From: Prevotella sp.
GTDB taxonomy: Bacteria; Bacteroidota; Bacteroidia; Bacteroidales; Bacteroidaceae
Direction of reading: 5' to 3'
Length of the DNA stretch: 41,142 nucleotides
Assembly: GCA_017458125.1 (NCBI GenBank)
Contig: JAFTGB010000009.1
Coordinates: 1 to 41,142, forward strand
Shown piece by piece: positions 17,545-26,085 of the stretch; position 1 is the stretch's first letter; the number at the start of each line of letters is the position of its first letter. Made by a program: the position numbers and the translations under genes. The notes under the pieces were generated by a model, which was not told the DNA's origin, did not search any database, and saw only the letters and a list, made by a program, of their open reading frames with translations.

Positions 17545-18728
17545 AACAGATTATAATCTGCCTATTGACAATAGCCTTGATAGTATCCTGCCGACAGGAA
17601 GAGAAGGTGGTGCCTGCTCAGGAAATAGACACGGGCGGAGAAGTGGTGAAAAGCAGTATCACAGGCATGTACCTGCTTAACGAAGGGAATATGGGGTCCA
17701 ATAAGAGTACACTTGACTTCCTGGACTTGTCGGAGCAGTACGAGACGGTTCATTACTTCCGTAACATTTATTCGGAACGCAATCCGACAACGGTCATGTC
17801 GTTAGGCGATGTGGGTAATGATATCAAGATATACGGTTCGAGGTTGTGGATGGTCATCAACTGTTCCAACAAGGTGGAGGTGGCTCGTGCCAAGGATGCT
17901 GTCAGGATAGGGCAGGTGAACATTCCCAACTGTCGCTATCTGGCTTTCCACGACCGTTATGCCTACGTCAGCTCCTATGTGGGGCCTGTGGCTGTTATGG
18001 GCGACACACCCTTGGGAAGGGTCTACAAGGTAGACACGCTGTCGTTGCAGAAAGTAGACTCTGTAGTCGTGGGGTATCAGCCCGAGGAGATGGCTATTGT
18101 CGGCAACAGGCTCTATGTGGCTAACAGCGGTGGCTATCGCGTGCCCGACTATGACAATACGATAAGTGTCATCGACCTGTCTACCATGGAAGAGGTGGAT
18201 AAAATCGTTGTGGCCAAAAACCTGCACCGGCTCAAGGCCGACCGTTATGGGCAGTTGTGGGTGACCGCTCGTGGAGACTATGCCTCAGAGTCTGCCCGCA
18301 TTTTCTGGCTTAGTGCCAATGCCAGTGGAGCGATGCAACTGGCCGGAGCTCTGAATGTGTCGGTCAGCGACCTGTGCATTGTCGACGATCAGCTCTACTT
18401 CTATGGCAATCAGTGGAACGACTTGGACGCTACCAGCCAGTTGACCTACGGTATTATCAACGTGCGCACCCACGACCAAGAGGCTACGACACTGTTTGAC
18501 GCGCCAGAAATCAGTGGCATCCGTATGCCTTACGGTATCATAGTCAATCCAGTCAACAAGGACTTCTACTTGATGGATGCCAAAAACTACGTCTCCAGTG
18601 GTGAACTGCTGCACTTCCGTGCCGACGGCACATTCGACTGGAAGGTGTGGACGGGTGACATTCCTGCTCATGCCGCGTTCTTGTGGGCTCCTGACGGACA
18701 AGACACAGACAAAATTCCATTACAATAA
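17541..18728 (+). CDS. btuG: BtuG-like surface beta-propeller lipoprotein
   Basis: A 395-residue lipoprotein with lipobox VSC (Cys17) and a YncE/DUF5074-like beta-propeller: repeated blades such as DVGNDIKIYGSRLWMVINCSNKVEV, GYQPEEMAIVGNRLYVANSGG, NTISVIDLSTMEEVDKIVV and LHRLKADRYGQLWVT. In Bacteroides, BtuG is a surface propeller that binds B12 extremely tightly and caps BtuB. The position directly after riboswitch-controlled btuB supports the same role here. Its start overlaps the btuB stop by 4 bp, indicating tight coupling. B12 binding itself is an inference. Confidence 0.82.
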   Translation: MKQIIICLLTIALIVSCRQEEKVVPAQEIDTGGEVVKSSITGMYLLNEGNMGSNKSTLDFLDLSEQYETVHYFRNIYSERNPTTVMSLGDVGNDIKIYGSRLWMVINCSNKVEVARAKDAVRIGQVNIPNCRYLAFHDRYAYVSSYVGPVAVMGDTPLGRVYKVDTLSLQKVDSVVVGYQPEEMAIVGNRLYVANSGGYRVPDYDNTISVIDLSTMEEVDKIVVAKNLHRLKADRYGQLWVTARGDYASESARIFWLSANASGAMQLAGALNVSVSDLCIVDDQLYFYGNQWNDLDATSQLTYGIINVRTHDQEATTLFDAPEISGIRMPYGIIVNPVNKDFYLMDAKNYVSSGELLHFRADGTFDWKVWTGDIPAHAAFLWAPDGQDTDKIPLQ

Positions 18729-18749
18729 ACTCTAATTAAATTCATCAAA

Positions 18750-19535
18750 ATGAAAACAGCAAAATTATTCGGTTTGGCAGCCCTTGTATGTGGCTTTGCA
18801 ATGACCTTCTCTTCATGTAGCAACGATGACGGTGACAGTACGAAGACCTACGTCATCTCGTTCGAGAAGCAGGATGTCAACAAAGATGGTTTCTGGTGTG
18901 GAAGCACCACTGGTACATCAAAGACTTTTGATGACGGTTACGGTGGAACGACCACCCAGTACACCTGTACCTATTCGGAGACTCCCCTTACCCTCACCAC
19001 CAATTATTCCATATCGAGTTACGGTAACGACTTCTGGTCAGGGTTTGCTGTTTCCAGTCGTATGGAAACCACGTTCGATGCTAAGACGCTGACTCCTGAC
19101 CAGTATAATAATATAGTTGGCAAGGCTCACTCAGGTAACAAGTTCCTTGTTGTGCAGAGACCTTACAATGGCGAGTCATTGGTCATCAATGAAGCCAAGG
19201 GTGCCATTGTCAAGGGCCTGTGGTACGTTAACAGTGCGTACACCACGAATTCTATTGTCAATGGTGACAGCTACTCTGGTGGTCCGTTTGTTGCCGACGA
19301 CTGGTTGAAGTGCACCATTACGGGTAAAAAGGTTGACGGTACTACGGCTACTGTCGATATTGACCTGGCCAAGGGCACAAGTTATGTAAAAGAGTGGACT
19401 CGTGTAGACCTGAGTTCATTGGGTAAGGTGATCGAGTTGTCGTTCTACTTCACAGGCTCACGTACTGGGGACTTTGGACTAAACACACCTGCCTACTTCT
19501 GCATTGACGATGTGGAACTGGTGATTGAGAAGTAA
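18750..19535 (+). CDS. DUF4465-like lipoprotein of the B12 operon
   Basis: A 261-residue lipoprotein with lipobox SSC (Cys23) and a single beta-rich domain resembling DUF4465 (SFEKQDVNKDGFWCGS, FWSGFAVSS, GNKFLVVQRP, AKGAIVKGLWYVNSAYTTNSI, TPAYFCIDDVELVIE). Such proteins recur in Bacteroidetes corrinoid loci, and surface lipoproteins (BtuH) with B12-binding domains are known from gut species; whether this is an orthologue I cannot say. It lies 21 bp after btuG and 7 bp before btuF, so it is part of the operon. Function is inferred to be corrinoid capture at the cell surface. Confidence 0.7.
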   Translation: MKTAKLFGLAALVCGFAMTFSSCSNDDGDSTKTYVISFEKQDVNKDGFWCGSTTGTSKTFDDGYGGTTTQYTCTYSETPLTLTTNYSISSYGNDFWSGFAVSSRMETTFDAKTLTPDQYNNIVGKAHSGNKFLVVQRPYNGESLVINEAKGAIVKGLWYVNSAYTTNSIVNGDSYSGGPFVADDWLKCTITGKKVDGTTATVDIDLAKGTSYVKEWTRVDLSSLGKVIELSFYFTGSRTGDFGLNTPAYFCIDDVELVIEK

Positions 19536-19542
19536 CAGTACG

Positions 19543-20661
19543 ATGCGTCTCATCCTTTTGTTGCTAACAGCGCTATTGCTGTCCTCTTGTGGCGGGCATA
19601 CTACCCGCCAGCAGGAGGATGGCGACACGTTGTGTCTAAAGTACTCAGCACTGCTCACCATAGTCCGTCACACCGACTACACCAAGGTGGATATTAAAGA
19701 CCCGTGGAAGTCCGGCAGGATACTCCACACCTACGTATTGGTGCCGCGTGGTAACAGTCTGCCCGATAACCTTCCTCATGGTACGGTAGTTCGGACACCC
19801 GTGCAACGTGCTGCTGTCTTTACCACTGTTCACTGTTCGTTGCTCACCATGCTTGAATGCAGTGATGCCATTGTCGCAGTAGCCGACTTGAAGTATATTA
19901 AAATCCCCGACATACATGAACGGGTGAGACAAGGTAAGGTAGCCGACTGTGGCGGAGGCTTGAACCCGGTAGTGGAGAAAATCATGGATGTTCGTCCAGA
20001 GGTTATCATGCTTTCTCCCTTTGAAAATTCTGGGGGCTATGGAAAGGTGGAGGATATAGGTATTCCCCTGATAGAGTGTGCCGAATACATGGAGAATACC
20101 CCTCTTGGTCGTGCTGAATGGATGAAGTTCTACGGCCTTCTGACGGGCAGGGAGCAGCAGACGGACAGCTTGTTTGCCATCGTTGACAGCAGCTACCACG
20201 CCTTGAAGGAGCAAAGCCGTAGGGTAGGGACAGGACGTTCGGTACTGGTCGACAAAATGGTAGGCTCTGTATGGTATGTCCCTGGTGGGCGTAGCACGAT
20301 AGGACAGATGATAACTGATGCTGGCGGACGCTATCCGTGGGCTTCCGATGAACATAGCGGCTCACTCTCACTGCCCTTTGAAACTGTACTTGAACAAGGA
20401 GGCGAAGCCGATGTCTGGCTTTATCGCTATAGCGGTGACCACCAGACAACCCGTCGTGAGTTGCTTAGCGAGCACCGTGGCTACGACCAGTTGCGTGCCT
20501 ACCGTCAGAAACAGGTTTATGCGTGCAACGTCGAACTGACACCATTCTACGAGGAGACGCCTTTCCGCCCCGATTACCTGTTGTCAGACTTTATACGTAT
20601 TCTGCACCCTGAGTTGACCAGTCTGTCACCCCTGCGCTATTATCAGAAAGTGGATGAATAA
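19543..20661 (+). CDS. btuF: corrinoid ABC transporter substrate-binding lipoprotein BtuF
   Basis: A 372-residue class III periplasmic binding protein with lipobox LSSC (Cys16) and two lobes linked by a helix. Family features include RAAVFTTVHCSLLTMLECSDAIVAVAD, VVEKIMDVRPEVIMLSPF, IPLIECAEYMENTPLGRAEWMKFYGLLTG and the C-terminal lobe (GQMITDAGGRYPWA, VYACN). ATG 19543 is chosen because the signal peptide begins there; a TTG 18 bp upstream lies in the preceding gene. It delivers substrate to the BtuC-type permease encoded next (8-bp overlap). Corrinoid substrate is deduced from the operon; sequence alone would also fit an iron-chelate binder. Confidence 0.85.
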   Translation: MRLILLLLTALLLSSCGGHTTRQQEDGDTLCLKYSALLTIVRHTDYTKVDIKDPWKSGRILHTYVLVPRGNSLPDNLPHGTVVRTPVQRAAVFTTVHCSLLTMLECSDAIVAVADLKYIKIPDIHERVRQGKVADCGGGLNPVVEKIMDVRPEVIMLSPFENSGGYGKVEDIGIPLIECAEYMENTPLGRAEWMKFYGLLTGREQQTDSLFAIVDSSYHALKEQSRRVGTGRSVLVDKMVGSVWYVPGGRSTIGQMITDAGGRYPWASDEHSGSLSLPFETVLEQGGEADVWLYRYSGDHQTTRRELLSEHRGYDQLRAYRQKQVYACNVELTPFYEETPFRPDYLLSDFIRILHPELTSLSPLRYYQKVDE

Positions 20662-21670
20662 AGGAACGCTATATTGCATCGCATTGTCATTGCTTGTGGC
20701 CGTGCTCTTCGTACTGAACATCTTTGTAGGTTCGGTTTCCATTCCTGTTGACGATGTAGTGAGCATACTCCTCGGCCATGGTGAGGACATCAAACCCTCG
20801 TGGAGCTATATAGTGCTTCAGTCACGACTGCCGCAAGCCGTTACGGCCACACTGGCCGGAGGTGCCTTGGCTGTCAGTGGTCTGATGTTGCAGACTGCTT
20901 TCCGCAACCCTTTGGCAGGCCCCAGCATCTTTGGCATCAATAGTGGAGCAGGACTTGGGGTGGCACTGGTCATGCTGCTTCTGGGTGGCAGTCTGTCGGC
21001 TGGCTCCGTCAGCATTTCTGGTTTTGCTGCCGTACTTGCTGCCGCTTTTGTCGGTGCCATGGCTGTCATGGCTGCTATCTTTTTCTTTTCAACCGTGGTA
21101 CGTAACAACGTGATGCTGCTTATCATCGGCATCATGATAGGTTATATAGCCAATTCTGTCATATCATTGCTGAACTTTTTTGCTACCGACGAGGGCGTGC
21201 GCTCTTATATGGTGTGGGGCATGGGTAGTTTCGGAGGGGTGTCTGTCGACATGATGCCTTGGTTCGTTTCGGTGACAGTATTAGGACTGGCAGGTTCTGT
21301 GTTGCTTATCAAACCATTGAACGCCTTGCTGTTGGGCGACCGCTATGCTGCCAACTTGGGTGTTAATATTGTCCGTACTCGCAACTGGCTATTGGTGGTC
21401 ACTGGCGTGCTGACGGCCATCGTCACTGCTTTCTGTGGTCCTGTGGCCTTCATCGGACTGGCAGTCCCCCATATAGCCCGTCTGCTTTTGACTACTGACA
21501 ATCACCGCTCGCTGTTGCCTGCCACCATTCTCTGCGGCAGTGTCGTGGCCCTGTTGTGCAATCTCATTTGCTTTCTGCCGGGCGAGTCAGGTGTCATTCC
21601 CCTGAATGCCGTCACGCCCATCATGGGTGCACCGGTCATCATTTACGTCATAGCCAAAGGGCGTAACTAA
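20654..21670 (+). CDS. btuC: corrinoid ABC transporter permease BtuC (FecCD family)
   Basis: A 338-residue inner-membrane permease with about ten hydrophobic helices. Family sequences visible are LPQAVTATLAGGALAVSGLMLQTAFRNPLAGPSIFGINSGAGLG, the coupling-helix region GDRYAANLGVN, and CGPVAFIGLAVPHIARLL near the C terminus. It would form the homodimeric channel of the BtuCD-F importer. It overlaps btuF by 8 bp. The ATPase gene that normally follows is missing: the next gene is pyruvate, phosphate dikinase, and no ABC ATPase occurs anywhere in the window, so the ATPase must be encoded elsewhere. Confidence 0.88.
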   Translation: MNKGTLYCIALSLLVAVLFVLNIFVGSVSIPVDDVVSILLGHGEDIKPSWSYIVLQSRLPQAVTATLAGGALAVSGLMLQTAFRNPLAGPSIFGINSGAGLGVALVMLLLGGSLSAGSVSISGFAAVLAAAFVGAMAVMAAIFFFSTVVRNNVMLLIIGIMIGYIANSVISLLNFFATDEGVRSYMVWGMGSFGGVSVDMMPWFVSVTVLGLAGSVLLIKPLNALLLGDRYAANLGVNIVRTRNWLLVVTGVLTAIVTAFCGPVAFIGLAVPHIARLLLTTDNHRSLLPATILCGSVVALLCNLICFLPGESGVIPLNAVTPIMGAPVIIYVIAKGRN

Positions 21671-21703
21671 ACTCCTAACGAAAGTGAAATTTTTACTAAA
21701 TCC

Positions 21704-21734
21704 TTGCAGGGTTTAGAATTTTATTGTATCTTTG
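21704..21734 (+). promoter_or_regulatory. promoter of ppdK
   Basis: TTG at 21704-21706 and TATCTTTG at 21727-21734 are 20 bp apart. The leader to the ATG at 21800 is about 60 nt and AT-rich. Confidence 0.65.
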
Positions 21735-21799
21735 CACGACTTGAAACTTTAAGGCAGAGATTATTCATTTTTAATTATAATAATTTATACACAAAAATT

Positions 21800-24520
21800 A
21801 TGAGCCAAAAAAGAGTTTATACCTTTGGTAATGGAAAAGCTGAAGGTAACGCAAAGATGCGTGAGGAGCTTGGAGGCAAGGGTGCCAATCTTGCCGAAAT
21901 GAACCTGATTGGTGTTCCCGTTCCCCCAGGTTTTACCATCACTACTGACTGCTGCAACGAATACTATCAAGTCGGGCAAGAGAAGATTATGGAACTTCTC
22001 AACGACGACGTGATGGCAGCTGTCAAGCACATTGAGAATCTCATGAACTCCAAGTTCGGCGACAAGGAAAACCCACTACTTGTGTCTGTCCGTTCTGGTG
22101 CCCGTGCCTCTATGCCGGGTATGATGGACACCATCCTGAACTTGGGTCTGAATGACGAGGTGGCTGAAGGTATGGTGAAGAAGACCAACAATCCCCACTT
22201 CGTATATGATAGCTACCGACGTTTCGTGCAGATGTACGGCGATGTGGTATTAGAGATGAAACCCGTCAACAAGACTGATATCGACCCGTTTGAGGAAATC
22301 ATCGAACAGGTGAAGGCCGAACGCGGTGTGAAGCTGGACAAGGATTTGAGCGTAGACGAGCTGAAGAAACTGGTAAAGCTGTTTAAGGCCGCCATCAAGG
22401 AACGTACTGGCAAGGAGTTCCCCAGCGACCCCATCGAACAGCTCTGGGGAGCCATCTGCGCCGTGTTCCGCAGCTGGATGAACGAGCGTGCCATCCTCTA
22501 TCGTAAGATGGAAGGTATACCTGACGAGTGGGGTACTGCCGTCAGCGTCATGGCCATGGTGTTTGGTAACATGGGCGACACCTCTGCTACTGGTGTATGC
22601 TTCAGCCGTGATGCCGCCAACGGTGAGAACCTGTTCAACGGAGAGTATCTGGTTAACGCTCAGGGTGAGGATGTCGTAGCTGGTATCCGTACTCCACAAC
22701 AGATTACTAAGATTGGCTCTCAGCGCTGGGCTGAGCGCGCTGGTATAAGCGAGGAAGAGCGCATTGCCAAGTATCCTTCTATGGAGGAGGCAATGCCTGA
22801 GATTTATCAGCAGCTGAACGGCATTCAGGAGAAACTGGAGGAGCACTACCGCGACATGCAGGACATGGAGTTCACCGTTCAGGAGGGTAAACTGTGGTTT
22901 CTGCAGACACGTAATGGCAAGCGCACAGGTGCCGCCATGGTCAAGATAGCCATAGACCTGCTGCACGAAGGCAAAATCGACGAGAAGACTGCCATCATGC
23001 GTTGCGAGCCTCAGAAACTTGACGAGCTGCTGCACCCTGTATTCGACAAGAAGGCTCTCTCTACGGCTAAGGTCATCGCTCAGGGACTGCCCGCCAGCCC
23101 TGGTGCTGCCTGCGGTCAGATTGTGTTCCACGCTGACGACGCACAGGAATGGCACAAGGACGGCCATAAGGTTGTACTCGTACGTATCGAGACCTCACCT
23201 GAAGACCTCGCTGGCATGTCGGCTGCAGAGGGTATCCTGACTGCACGTGGCGGTATGACTTCTCACGCTGCAGTGGTTGCCCGTGGTATGGGTAAGTGCT
23301 GCGTTTCGGGTGTCGGTTCACTTAACGTCAGTTACAAGGATAAGACTGTTGAAATCGACGGCATAGTATATAAAGAAGGTGACTATATCTCTCTGAATGG
23401 TTCTACCGGTCAGGTATATGCCGGTGAAGTGACCACCAAGGCCGCCGAGCTCTCTGGCGACTTCAAGGAGCTGATGGATCTCTGCGACAAGTACACCAAG
23501 CTACAGGTTCGCACTAATGCCGACACTCCGCGCGACGCCCAGCTGGCTCGCGACTTCGGTGCCAAGGGTATCGGTCTGACCCGTACGGAGCACATGTTCT
23601 TCGAAGACAAGAAGATTATCGCTATGCGCGAGATGATTCTGGCCAGCGATGCTGCCGGACGTGAGAAGGCTCTCGCCAAGCTGTTGCCCTACCAGAAAGC
23701 TGACTTCAAGGGTATACTGGAGGCTATGGATGGTCTGCCCGTGAACATCCGTCTGCTTGATCCCCCTCTCCACGAGTTCGTACCCCACGATCTGGCTGGT
23801 CAGGAGACCATGGCCAAGGAAATGGGTGTCTCGGTAGAGGACATCAAGCGCCGCGTAGACTCGCTGGCCGAGAACAACCCGATGCTCGGTCACCGTGGTT
23901 GCCGTCTGGGTATAACCTTCCCTGAAATCACCGCCATGCAGACCAAGGCCATTCTTGGTGCTGCCTGCGAACTGAAGAAAGAAGGCAAGACCCCGATGCC
24001 CGAAATCATGGTACCGCTGATAGGTACACTCTACGAGCTGAAGCAGCAGAAGGAGGTCATCCAGCAGGCTGCAAAGGAAACCTTCGCAGAGTATGGAATA
24101 GAGGTTGAGTTTGAGATTGGCACGATGATTGAGATTCCGCGTGCAGCTCTCACCGCCGACCGTATCGCTACAGAGGCTCAGTACTTCTCGTTCGGCACCA
24201 ACGACCTGACGCAGATGACCTTTGGCTATAGCCGTGACGATATCGCCAGCTTCCTGCCCGTCTATCTTGACAAGAAGATTCTGAAGGTAGACCCGTTCCA
24301 GGTGCTCGACCAAAAGGGTGTCGGCAAGCTCATCAAGTATGCCGTGAAGAGTGGTCGCGAAGTTCGTCCCGATCTCCGCTGCGGTATCTGCGGTGAACAT
24401 GGTGGCGAACCAAGCTCTGTAAAGTTCTGCGCTAAGATTGGCATGAACTACGCCAGCTGCTCTCCCTTCCGCGTGCCCATCGCTCGTTTAGCCGCCGCGC
24501 AGGCAGCCGTAGAGGAGTGA
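21800..24520 (+). CDS. ppdK: pyruvate, phosphate dikinase
   Basis: A 906-residue PPDK, interconverting pyruvate, ATP and phosphate with phosphoenolpyruvate, AMP and pyrophosphate. The N-terminal ATP-grasp domain contains GGKGANLAEM and SVRSGARASMPGMMDTILNLG. The swivelling phosphohistidine domain has His489 in GGMTSHAAVVARGMGKCCV. The C-terminal PEP/pyruvate barrel has LTRTEHMFF, GHRGCRLGI, EIGTMIEIPRAAL, SFGTNDLTQMTFG and the catalytic Cys864 in CGICGEHGG. ATG 21800 is selected because the promoter and leader occupy the upstream frame. The role fits anaerobic glycolytic and gluconeogenic metabolism; the gene is monocistronic with its own terminator. Confidence 0.96.
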   Translation: MSQKRVYTFGNGKAEGNAKMREELGGKGANLAEMNLIGVPVPPGFTITTDCCNEYYQVGQEKIMELLNDDVMAAVKHIENLMNSKFGDKENPLLVSVRSGARASMPGMMDTILNLGLNDEVAEGMVKKTNNPHFVYDSYRRFVQMYGDVVLEMKPVNKTDIDPFEEIIEQVKAERGVKLDKDLSVDELKKLVKLFKAAIKERTGKEFPSDPIEQLWGAICAVFRSWMNERAILYRKMEGIPDEWGTAVSVMAMVFGNMGDTSATGVCFSRDAANGENLFNGEYLVNAQGEDVVAGIRTPQQITKIGSQRWAERAGISEEERIAKYPSMEEAMPEIYQQLNGIQEKLEEHYRDMQDMEFTVQEGKLWFLQTRNGKRTGAAMVKIAIDLLHEGKIDEKTAIMRCEPQKLDELLHPVFDKKALSTAKVIAQGLPASPGAACGQIVFHADDAQEWHKDGHKVVLVRIETSPEDLAGMSAAEGILTARGGMTSHAAVVARGMGKCCVSGVGSLNVSYKDKTVEIDGIVYKEGDYISLNGSTGQVYAGEVTTKAAELSGDFKELMDLCDKYTKLQVRTNADTPRDAQLARDFGAKGIGLTRTEHMFFEDKKIIAMREMILASDAAGREKALAKLLPYQKADFKGILEAMDGLPVNIRLLDPPLHEFVPHDLAGQETMAKEMGVSVEDIKRRVDSLAENNPMLGHRGCRLGITFPEITAMQTKAILGAACELKKEGKTPMPEIMVPLIGTLYELKQQKEVIQQAAKETFAEYGIEVEFEIGTMIEIPRAALTADRIATEAQYFSFGTNDLTQMTFGYSRDDIASFLPVYLDKKILKVDPFQVLDQKGVGKLIKYAVKSGREVRPDLRCGICGEHGGEPSSVKFCAKIGMNYASCSPFRVPIARLAAAQAAVEE

Positions 24521-24552
24521 TATTCAATTTATTGAAAATCAAATAATTAATT

Positions 24553-24598
24553 ACGAGAGGTTAAGGTGCTACGTCAACACTTTAACCTCTCGTTTTTT
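24553..24598 (+). terminator. Rho-independent terminator of ppdK
   Basis: ACGAGAGGTTAAGGTG (24553-24568) pairs with CACTTTAACCTCTCGT (24578-24593) over 16 bp with one G-T pair, followed by a T run to 24598. Confidence 0.92.
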
Positions 24599-24662
24599 CT
24601 ATAATAAGCCTATAAAAATAGCCGCTATTCCGTGTGCCAATCGCAAATAAATCAAGGACTCT

Positions 24663-24731
24663 ATGGCTCAGCTAAAGGGAATCTTTGACAAGAAATTCTT
24701 CATTTTCAGTCTGATCAAAAATTTCGGTTAA
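24663..24731 (+). CDS. possible 22-residue peptide, unrecognised
   Basis: ATG at 24663 is preceded by AAGGA with 6-bp spacing and opens a 22-codon frame rich in Phe, Ile and Lys, ending in KNFG. The stop overlaps the convergent TolC-like stop. It could be a genuine micro-protein, the broken start of a larger gene, or chance. No promoter box is evident in 24600-24660. I do not recognise the sequence. Confidence 0.15.
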   Translation: MAQLKGIFDKKFFIFSLIKNFG

Positions 24732-26083
24732 TCCACGTGGTTACGCAGTTGCCCCCCTATTGCCTGATGGTATTCTAGGAGTTTGTTCTGATAGTCGGTG
24801 AAGGCATCGGTGCGGCGGTCGAGGGCCTGTTGATAGAGAAGCTGGGCTTCGAGGAGGTCGGACATCTTTGAGGTGCCGGCGCGATAGTAGTTGCTATTCA
24901 GACGGAGGTTCTCTTCAGCTTGTTTTATGCTGCGCTGGGAGAGCAGGAACTGCTGGTAGCTCTCCTCGACACCATTCCAGGCGCTTTGCATACGGATTGT
25001 CAGCAGCTGGGCATTGTTCTCCAACTGTTCGACAGCCTTCTGGTGCTCAATCTGGCGTCGCTTGATGGCGTGTGAGCCGCCCCACCAGTCGGAGATGGGT
25101 ACGCTGACGGTGGCGAACACCATACCAAACGTATGGTTATTGTCCAGCAGATTATGGTAGTTGTAACCCACACCTATAGCAACTGATGGAAGGTTCTGAC
25201 CAACGGCCAGTTTCTTTTGTAGATTAGCGGCTTCCACCTGTTTGCCAAGCAGCTGATATTCAGCAGTTCCCAATAATGCCTGACGATGGTCCTGCTTGGT
25301 AGCCAGCGGTGAAATAACGTCAGTCTGATAGGATATGACGAACGACGTATCGCGCAGACCGCAATACTGCGACAACAACAGGCGGACAATAGAAATGCCG
25401 TTCTTCAGTTTCAGCCGTTGGCTCTCAATGTCGTTCTGACGCAGTTGCACCTGCAACAGGTCGTTAGGCATGACTAAACCAGCCTTAACAGCCATATCTA
25501 CATCGTTGTAGATGCTAGCTAACAGGGTATCAACAGCCCCGATGGTCTTCATTTTCTCCTGCATCGAGGCTAACTGCCAAAAATATTGTTCAGCAGTCTT
25601 CTCCACTTCATTTTCCGACAGCTGCAACTGTAAGCGACTCACCTCCTCGCCCACTTTAGCGAGTTTGTTACCGTTGATAATCTGACCACCGGCAAAGACA
25701 GGCTGCACAGCCATGAGTGAGCCGATGGTGCCGTTCTTCATCATCGAGATGCTGACGGGGTTACCCAAAGCAGCCAATGCCTCTGGAGGTAATGACTGAG
25801 CCAAAGCAGCCCCCAGTTCGGGAGATATGTTCTCCGAGGGCTTCAACGTGGTTTGTGCCATACCTTTATTGGCATTGAACCAAAGACCAGTACCGCTCAC
25901 ATTGGGGAAATACTTAGTAAACGCCTCCTTGCGCTGCTGCTTGGCAACATCGATGTTGTATTTTGCACTGCGTATAGTGATATTGTTATGCAGGGCAGAA
26001 TCCTTTATCTGCTCCAATGTGTAGGTCTGTGCTGAGGCTGAGAGTGCACAGCCCAAAGCTATCAGTAATAATATCTTTTTCAT
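24728..26083 (-). CDS. TolC-family outer-membrane efflux channel
   Basis: A 451-residue outer-membrane factor with a signal peptide (ending ASAQ), followed by two repeats of long coiled-coil helices and short strands. Typical stretches are YTLEQIKDSALHNNITIRSAKYNIDVAKQQ at the N terminus, LQVQLRQNDIESQRLKLKNGI, and ARAG-like YYRAGTSKMSDLLEAQLLYQQALD near the C terminus. It is the third gene of the efflux operon; its ATG follows the pump stop by 2 bp. ATG 26083 is preferred to 26107, which lies within the pump gene. It forms the trimeric duct across the outer membrane. Confidence 0.88.
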   Translation of the reverse strand: MKKILLLIALGCALSASAQTYTLEQIKDSALHNNITIRSAKYNIDVAKQQRKEAFTKYFPNVSGTGLWFNANKGMAQTTLKPSENISPELGAALAQSLPPEALAALGNPVSISMMKNGTIGSLMAVQPVFAGGQIINGNKLAKVGEEVSRLQLQLSENEVEKTAEQYFWQLASMQEKMKTIGAVDTLLASIYNDVDMAVKAGLVMPNDLLQVQLRQNDIESQRLKLKNGISIVRLLLSQYCGLRDTSFVISYQTDVISPLATKQDHRQALLGTAEYQLLGKQVEAANLQKKLAVGQNLPSVAIGVGYNYHNLLDNNHTFGMVFATVSVPISDWWGGSHAIKRRQIEHQKAVEQLENNAQLLTIRMQSAWNGVEESYQQFLLSQRSIKQAEENLRLNSNYYRAGTSKMSDLLEAQLLYQQALDRRTDAFTDYQNKLLEYHQAIGGQLRNHVD

Positions 26084-26085
26084 AA

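Noticed and set aside
22250-24400. Long minus-strand frames opposite ppdK (305 and 299 codons)
   Set aside because: They mirror the codon pattern of ppdK, whose catalytic motifs are intact on the plus strand.
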